The notes beneath the pieces are model-generated. The model was not told the DNA's origin, searched no databases, and saw only the letters and a list, made by a program, of their open reading frames with translations. A stretch of DNA of 64,000 nt from Streptomyces bauhiniae (GTDB lineage: Bacteria; Actinomycetota; Actinomycetes; Streptomycetales; Streptomycetaceae), in NCBI RefSeq assembly GCF_004784475.1, contig NZ_SRRT01000003.1, forward strand, positions 558,001 to 622,000, written 5' to 3'. This document shows, in pieces, positions 59,847-64,000 of the stretch (within the stretch, counting starts at the first letter, position 1; each line of letters begins with the position of its first letter). Position numbers and translations under genes: made by a program.

Positions 59847-61075
59847 GCGCGGACGTGACGGCCCCGGCCCCGCCGGAGCGCGGCGGGCCGCCCGCCGGGC
59901 CGGGCGTGCTCCGGCTGATGCTGGACGGCCTGCGCCGCAACATGCGCCAGTACGGGATGGTGATCGCGCTCGGCCTGATCGTGGTGCTGTTCGCGGTGTG
60001 GACCGACGGGGACCTGCTGCTGCCGCGCAACGTCTCCAACCTGGTACTGCAGAACAGCTACATCCTGGTACTGGCGATCGGGATGATGCTGGTGATCATC
60101 TCGGGGCACATCGATCTGTCGGTGGGCTCGCTGACCGCGTTCGTCGGGGCGTTCCTGGCGGTGCTGAACGTACGGCACGACGTGCCCTGGCCGCTGGCAC
60201 TGGTGCTGTGCCTGCTGGTGGGCGCGGCGGCGGGGGCGGTACAGGGATATCTGATCGCCTATCTCGGTATCCCGTCGTTCATCGTGACGCTCGCCGGGAT
60301 GCTGCTGTTCCGGGGGCTGACGGAGATCCTGCTGAAGGGGCAGACCCTGGGGCCGTTCCCGGACGGGCTGCAGAAGATCGGCAACGGCTTCCTGCCCGCG
60401 TTCGGCCCCGACACCGACTACCACAATCCGACCCTGCTGCTGGGGCTGGTGCTGATCGCGGCCGTGGTCTGGCAGGAGGTCCAAGGCAGGCGCAGACAGC
60501 GGGAGTTCGCGCTCCAGGTGCCCCCGCTGCGGCTGTTCGCGCTGAAGCTGGCCGCGCTGGTCGCCGCGATCCTCGCCCTGACCCTGCTGCTCGCCAGCTA
60601 CAAGGGTGCCCCGATCATCCTGATCGCCCTCGGCGCGCTGGTCGTCGGATACGGGTATCTCATGCGCAACGCGGTCTTCGGCCGGCATGTGTACGCGATC
60701 GGCGGCAACCTGCCCGCGGCGAAGCTGTCCGGGGTGAAGGACAAGAAGGTCACCTTCCTGGTCTTCCTGAACATGGGCGTCCTCGCGGCGCTGGCCGGAC
60801 TGGTGGTCGCCGCCCGGCTGAACGCGGCCTCGCCGAAGGCGGGCGTCAACTTCGAACTGGAGGCCATCGCCTCGTCGTTCATCGGCGGTGCGTCCATGAG
60901 CGGCGGGGTCGGCACGGTGCTCGGCGCGATCATCGGCGGGCTGGTGCTCGGGGTGCTGAACAACGGGATGAACCTGCTGAGCGTCGGCACCGACTGGCAG
61001 CAGGTGATCAAGGGGCTCGCGCTGCTGCTGGCGGTCGGCTTCGACGTCTGGAACAAGCGCAGGTCGGGGGCGTGA
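59843..61075 (+). CDS. Sugar ABC transporter permease (XylH/RbsC-like)
   Basis: A 410-residue CUT2 permease with about ten helices. Diagnostic segments are [43 protein letters not shown] and the conserved [19 protein letters not shown], which contacts the ATPase. The ATG overlaps the ATPase stop (ATGA, 59843-59846). It is the last gene of the operon, followed by a terminator hairpin at 61148. Confidence 0.94.
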   Translation: MSADVTAPAPPERGGPPAGPGVLRLMLDGLRRNMRQYGMVIALGLIVVLFAVWTDGDLLLPRNVSNLVLQNSYILVLAIGMMLVIISGHIDLSVGSLTAFVGAFLAVLNVRHDVPWPLALVLCLLVGAAAGAVQGYLIAYLGIPSFIVTLAGMLLFRGLTEILLKGQTLGPFPDGLQKIGNGFLPAFGPDTDYHNPTLLLGLVLIAAVVWQEVQGRRRQREFALQVPPLRLFALKLAALVAAILALTLLLASYKGAPIILIALGALVVGYGYLMRNAVFGRHVYAIGGNLPAAKLSGVKDKKVTFLVFLNMGVLAALAGLVVAARLNAASPKAGVNFELEAIASSFIGGASMSGGVGTVLGAIIGGLVLGVLNNGMNLLSVGTDWQQVIKGLALLLAVGFDVWNKRRSGA

Positions 61076-61147
61076 GGGGCGTACGCCGGGTGAAGGAGGT
61101 CACAGCACGGGCGAGTTGAACACCACCCCCGAGTCCTCCGTATGCAT

Positions 61148-61178
61148 GGGTGGCCCGCGTCCCCCGCGCGGGCCACCC
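61148..61178 (+). terminator. Terminator after the sugar ABC operon
   Basis: GGGTGGCCCGCG (61148-61159) pairs with CGCGGGCCACCC (61167-61178), followed by TT. It lies just ahead of the aminotransferase ribosome site. Confidence 0.8.
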
Positions 61179-61194
61179 TTCGACGGAGGTCCCC

Positions 61195-62853
61195 TTGCCT
61201 GACAACGTCACCTCGTTGTTCCGCAGCACCGCCGCGCACAGCCCTTCGATGGCGGCGCTGGTGCGGGAGAGCGACGGTACGGGTCCGGTGGACTTCTGCA
61301 TCCCGTGCAACCCCTACTTCCCGACGCCGGCGATGTTCGAGGAGATGGCGTCCCGGCTGCGCGAGATCATCACGTACTACCCGAGCGGGGCCGACACCAT
61401 CACGGCCGAGCTGTGCCAGTTGCTCCAACTCCCGCCGCAGTGTGTGGCGATGGGGAACGGGTCGACCGAGCTGATCACCTGGATCGACCATCTGCTGGTC
61501 CGCGAGTCGCTGGCGGTGCCGGTGCCGACCTTCGGCCGCTGGACCGACCAGCCGATGGAGACGGGCAAGCGGGTCGACATGTTCCCGCTCCAGGAGGCCA
61601 ACGGGTTCGCGCTGGACCTCGGGCGGTACGCCGAGTTCATCCGGGCGCGGGGGACTCGGGTGGCGGTCCTCTGCAACCCCAACAACCCCGACGGGGGCTT
61701 CCTGCCCCGGCAGTCGGTGGTGCAGTTCATGGACGCGATGGCCGACCTGGACCTGGTGGTGATCGACGAGTCGTTCCTGGAGTTCGCGGACGCGGAGGCG
61801 GAGCCGAGTGTGGTGCAGGAGGCGATGCTGAGACCCAACGTGATCGTGCTGCGCAGCCTCGGCAAGAACTTCGGGCTGCACGGCATCCGGTTCGGGTATC
61901 TGGTCGCCAACCCGGGCCTGGCGCACAAGGTCCGCTCGATGCTGCCCAAGTGGAACCTCAACTCCTTCGCGGAGTACGTGGTGTTCATGCTGAAGCAGCA
62001 CGGCGCCGAGTACACGCAGAGCCTGCTCCAAGTGCGGCGGGACCGGCTGGAGATGGCCGGCCAGTTGTCGGCGCTGCCGGGGCTCACCGTCTATCCCTCG
62101 CAGGGCAACTTCCTCTTCGTGCGCCTCCCGCTGGGCGCCGAGGGCACCGTGGTCCGGGACCGGCTGCTCACCGAGCACCGGATTCTGGTCCGCGAGTGCG
62201 GCAACAAGATCGGTTCGTCCAGCCGCTTCCTGCGGCTCGTGGTACGCCCCGAGACCGATGTCCACCGCCTGGTGGCGGGCCTGGAGCAGGTCCTCTACGA
62301 GCCCGCCGTACCAGAGCTGGGCTACAGCTCCGGCACGGCGGCGGTGGACCGCCTGGTCGGCGAGACGAACGGCGCCGGAGCCCGGCTGACCGCCACCTCC
62401 GGCTCCCCCGTCATCGCCGCCGCCCTGGCCGCCGGTACCGGTATGCCGCTCCCCGCCGCCCCACCCCCCCAGGGCGCCGGGATACCGGTACCGGCGGCCC
62501 AACCGGGCCCTGCACCTCAGCAGATCCCCCAGCAACCGGCACCCGTGGCACCCCCGTCCCCGATGGCACCCCCACCCGTCCCGGCCCCCGCATCCCCGTA
62601 CCCGGCACCGGCCGCAGCGGCCGCCGCCCCCACGCCCATGCCCGCCCAGGCCCCCGCTCCCGCCGCCGCCCTGGGCCCCACCCCACCCGGCGTCCCCGCA
62701 CGCGGGGGCCTCACAGCCGCCCAGGTACGCGGAATGACCGCCCCGCCCACCCCGGCCACCCCCGACTTCGCCCCGGCCTCCCCCTCCGGCTGGCCCAACG
62801 CCCAGAGCTGGCCGAACGCGGCGGGCGCGGGGGCACCGGCGCCGATGGGCTAG
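61195..62853 (+). CDS. PLP-dependent class I/II aminotransferase with long Pro/Ala-rich C-terminal tail
   Basis: A 552-residue protein. Residues 1 to ~370 are a fold-type I aminotransferase close to histidinol-phosphate aminotransferases: GNGSTELITW, CNPNNPDGGFL, VIDESFLEFAD, the PLP lysine Lys224 in SLGKNFGLHGIRFGY, and LRLVVRPETD with the carboxylate-binding arginine. A further ~170 residues are almost pure Pro/Ala/Gly, with runs such as APPPQGAGIPVP and PAPASPYPAPAAAAAAP, ending in GWPNAQSWPNAAG. Enzymes of this family normally stop at ~360. The start is TTG 61195 after GGAGG. The substrate is unknown; monocistronic. Confidence 0.85.
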   Translation: MPDNVTSLFRSTAAHSPSMAALVRESDGTGPVDFCIPCNPYFPTPAMFEEMASRLREIITYYPSGADTITAELCQLLQLPPQCVAMGNGSTELITWIDHLLVRESLAVPVPTFGRWTDQPMETGKRVDMFPLQEANGFALDLGRYAEFIRARGTRVAVLCNPNNPDGGFLPRQSVVQFMDAMADLDLVVIDESFLEFADAEAEPSVVQEAMLRPNVIVLRSLGKNFGLHGIRFGYLVANPGLAHKVRSMLPKWNLNSFAEYVVFMLKQHGAEYTQSLLQVRRDRLEMAGQLSALPGLTVYPSQGNFLFVRLPLGAEGTVVRDRLLTEHRILVRECGNKIGSSSRFLRLVVRPETDVHRLVAGLEQVLYEPAVPELGYSSGTAAVDRLVGETNGAGARLTATSGSPVIAAALAAGTGMPLPAAPPPQGAGIPVPAAQPGPAPQQIPQQPAPVAPPSPMAPPPVPAPASPYPAPAAAAAAPTPMPAQAPAPAAALGPTPPGVPARGGLTAAQVRGMTAPPTPATPDFAPASPSGWPNAQSWPNAAGAGAPAPMG

Positions 62854-63049
62854 CGCGGCCGCGCGGTACTCGCCGCCGCCCGGCACCCGCCCAAGTGGGC
62901 CGACCGCCTGCACGTCCACCCGGCAGGCACCGGCACGCCCGCTCCGAGCACCCCCGCCGAGACCGCACACGCCCGCGCGTGCCTCCGGTACCCCTCTGCC
63001 CGGCACCCGGACACACCCGCCCGAACCGGGCCGATCAGCACCGCTGCCC

Positions 63050-63200
63050 ACCCGCACCCTGATCCGCCGTCACCCCCACCAGGGCCCGCACACGTCAGTA
63101 CCAGCATCGGCATCCCTCCGCCCCGGCCCCCGAACCCACCGACACCCGCGCCCTGATCCCCCGTCGCCCCCTTCCGAGGGCCCCGTACGCCAGTGCGACC
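63050..63200. repeat. Gene-free GC-rich gap with a duplicated ~45-bp unit
   Basis: The 504-bp gap 62854-63357 contains no gene I can support. A unit beginning acccgcaccctgatccgccg at ~63050 recurs imperfectly at ~63143 (acccgcgccctgatcccccg), each followed by a similar C-rich run. The strand asymmetry (C-rich plus strand) suggests decayed coding or repeat sequence. Confidence 0.45.
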
Positions 63201-63357
63201 CCCCGTACCCCCGCGCTTTCCCCCCACCTCACCGCCCCGCCATCCCCCCGTACCGGTTGATTCACCCCCGCCCCGAGCCCCCACGGTCCGCCGGGAGCTG
63301 ACGGGCCATGGAGAATGGCACTGCCACGCTTCTATGGGGGCCGACCGGAGGACGACC

Positions 63358-64000
63358 TTGGCGCTCAGCAGACGTACTTTCAGTGCCCTGACCGGCTGTG
63401 CCGCGCTCGGGTTCGCCATGGGCGGGAGCGGGGGGCCGGGGGCGCCCTCGGCGTTCGCGGCGAGAGGGGTGCCCACCGGGCCGGCGCCCGCGGCGCCGCG
63501 GGCGGACGGGCGGCGGCACACCGTGGGGTACGACCCGTACTCGCTGCTGGTGGACGGCCGGCGGCTGGTGGTGTGGTCGGGCGAGATGCACCCGTTCCGG
63601 CTGCCGAGCCCGTCGCTGTGGCGGGACGTGCTGCAGAAGATGCGGGCGCACGGCTTCAACGCGGTCAGCGTGTACGTCTCCTGGAACTACCACTCCCCCG
63701 CCCCCGGCCGCTTCGACTTCACCGGCGTCCGGGACCTGGACCTGTTCCTGCGCACGGCCGCCGAGACCGGTCTGTACGTCATCCTGCGCCCCGGCCCGTA
63801 CATCAACGCCGAGGTCGACGGCGGCGGTTTCCCCGGCTGGCTGACGGTGACCCAGGGCACCGCGCGCACCGCCGACCCCACCTATCTGCGGCACGCCGAC
63901 GCATGGCTGACGCAGGTGAACCGGATCGCCCGCAGGCACCTGTACACCCGGGGCCGGGGCACGGTCCTGCTGTACCAACTGGAGAACGAGTACGACTCCC
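63358..64000 (+). CDS. Partial GH35 beta-galactosidase, Tat-type signal
   Basis: The frame stays open to the right edge (214 codons). The N-terminus LSRRTFSALTGCAALGF is a twin-arginine signal, cut near AFAAR (about residue 35). The catalytic barrel starts at GYDPYSLLVDGRRLVVWSGE, then HPFRLPSPSLWRDVLQKM, VSVYVSWNYHSPAPGRFDF, YVILRPGPYINAE and, at the edge, YQLENEYDS with the acid/base glutamate of family 35. The start is TTG 63358 with GGAGG upstream. It would hydrolyse beta-galactosides outside the cell, which fits the nearby sugar import operon. Confidence 0.9.
   Translation, partial: MALSRRTFSALTGCAALGFAMGGSGGPGAPSAFAARGVPTGPAPAAPRADGRRHTVGYDPYSLLVDGRRLVVWSGEMHPFRLPSPSLWRDVLQKMRAHGFNAVSVYVSWNYHSPAPGRFDFTGVRDLDLFLRTAAETGLYVILRPGPYINAEVDGGGFPGWLTVTQGTARTADPTYLRHADAWLTQVNRIARRHLYTRGRGTVLLYQLENEYDS

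Overview
The window is a stretch of high-GC actinobacterial chromosome, almost certainly Streptomyces. GC is extreme at third codon positions, many genes start with GTG or TTG, coding density is high, and several gene blocks match what I recall of the Streptomyces coelicolor SCO2330s-SCO2410s region (aceE; fasR-fabD-fabH-acpP-fabF; paired TerD genes; an SCO2400-type repeat protein; a sugar ABC operon). I see no transposase, integrase, CRISPR array, prophage or antibiotic megasynthase. It reads as chromosomal core with accessory patches.

Layout. 1-9 kb: a partial GT87-type glycosyltransferase, a ProP-like transporter, a methyltransferase, an FHA-like protein, DUF1992, a GNAT enzyme, a drug exporter with a fused C-terminal winged-helix domain, a stand-alone hydroxymethylbilane synthase and a HAD phosphatase. 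9-16.7 kb: a UPF0016 metal exporter behind a yybP-ykoY (Mn2+) riboswitch, a secreted HNH nuclease, DoxX, a degenerate SOD-like secreted protein, DedA, a divergent XRE-regulator/Cys-rich small-protein locus, a Nudix hydrolase, a ketopantoate reductase-like enzyme, DUF2277 and tRNA-Val(UAC). 16.8-28.2 kb: a tellurium-resistance-type (Ter) island. A biosynthetic-looking arm (HpcH/HpaI aldolase, a fused double phosphoribosyltransferase-PELOTA protein and a HAD phosphatase) lies beside TerD, TerC and TerA-like genes.

28.2-49 kb: peroxiredoxin, DUF3052, aceE (pyruvate dehydrogenase E1), a DHA2 exporter divergent from its TetR, a DUF1023 hydrolase, DUF4429, an aldo/keto reductase coupled to a MerR regulator, a GNAT enzyme, a serine hydrolase, pirin, the fasR-fabD-fabH-acpP-fabF fatty-acid cluster, DUF3145, an SGNH lipoprotein and aldose epimerase. 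49-64 kb: an EI24/CysZ-like membrane protein, MarR divergent from a medium-chain reductase, a serine hydrolase, the SCO2400-type protein, and then a six-gene sugar-acid operon (enolase-superfamily dehydratase, Zn-alcohol dehydrogenase, an unknown barrel-like protein, and XylF/G/H-type ABC importer) behind a strong promoter with repeated TTTCGAAC boxes. An aminotransferase with a long Pro/Ala tail and a partial GH35 beta-galactosidase finish the window.

Regulation is unusually readable. Candidate operators sit at the TetR, MerR, MarR, FasR, XRE and sugar-operon promoters. Several genes have a -10-like hexamer only 6-8 nt before the start codon and no Shine-Dalgarno, so they are likely leaderless. 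Three GC-rich gaps of about 500-580 bp hold only degenerate repeats and no gene I can support.
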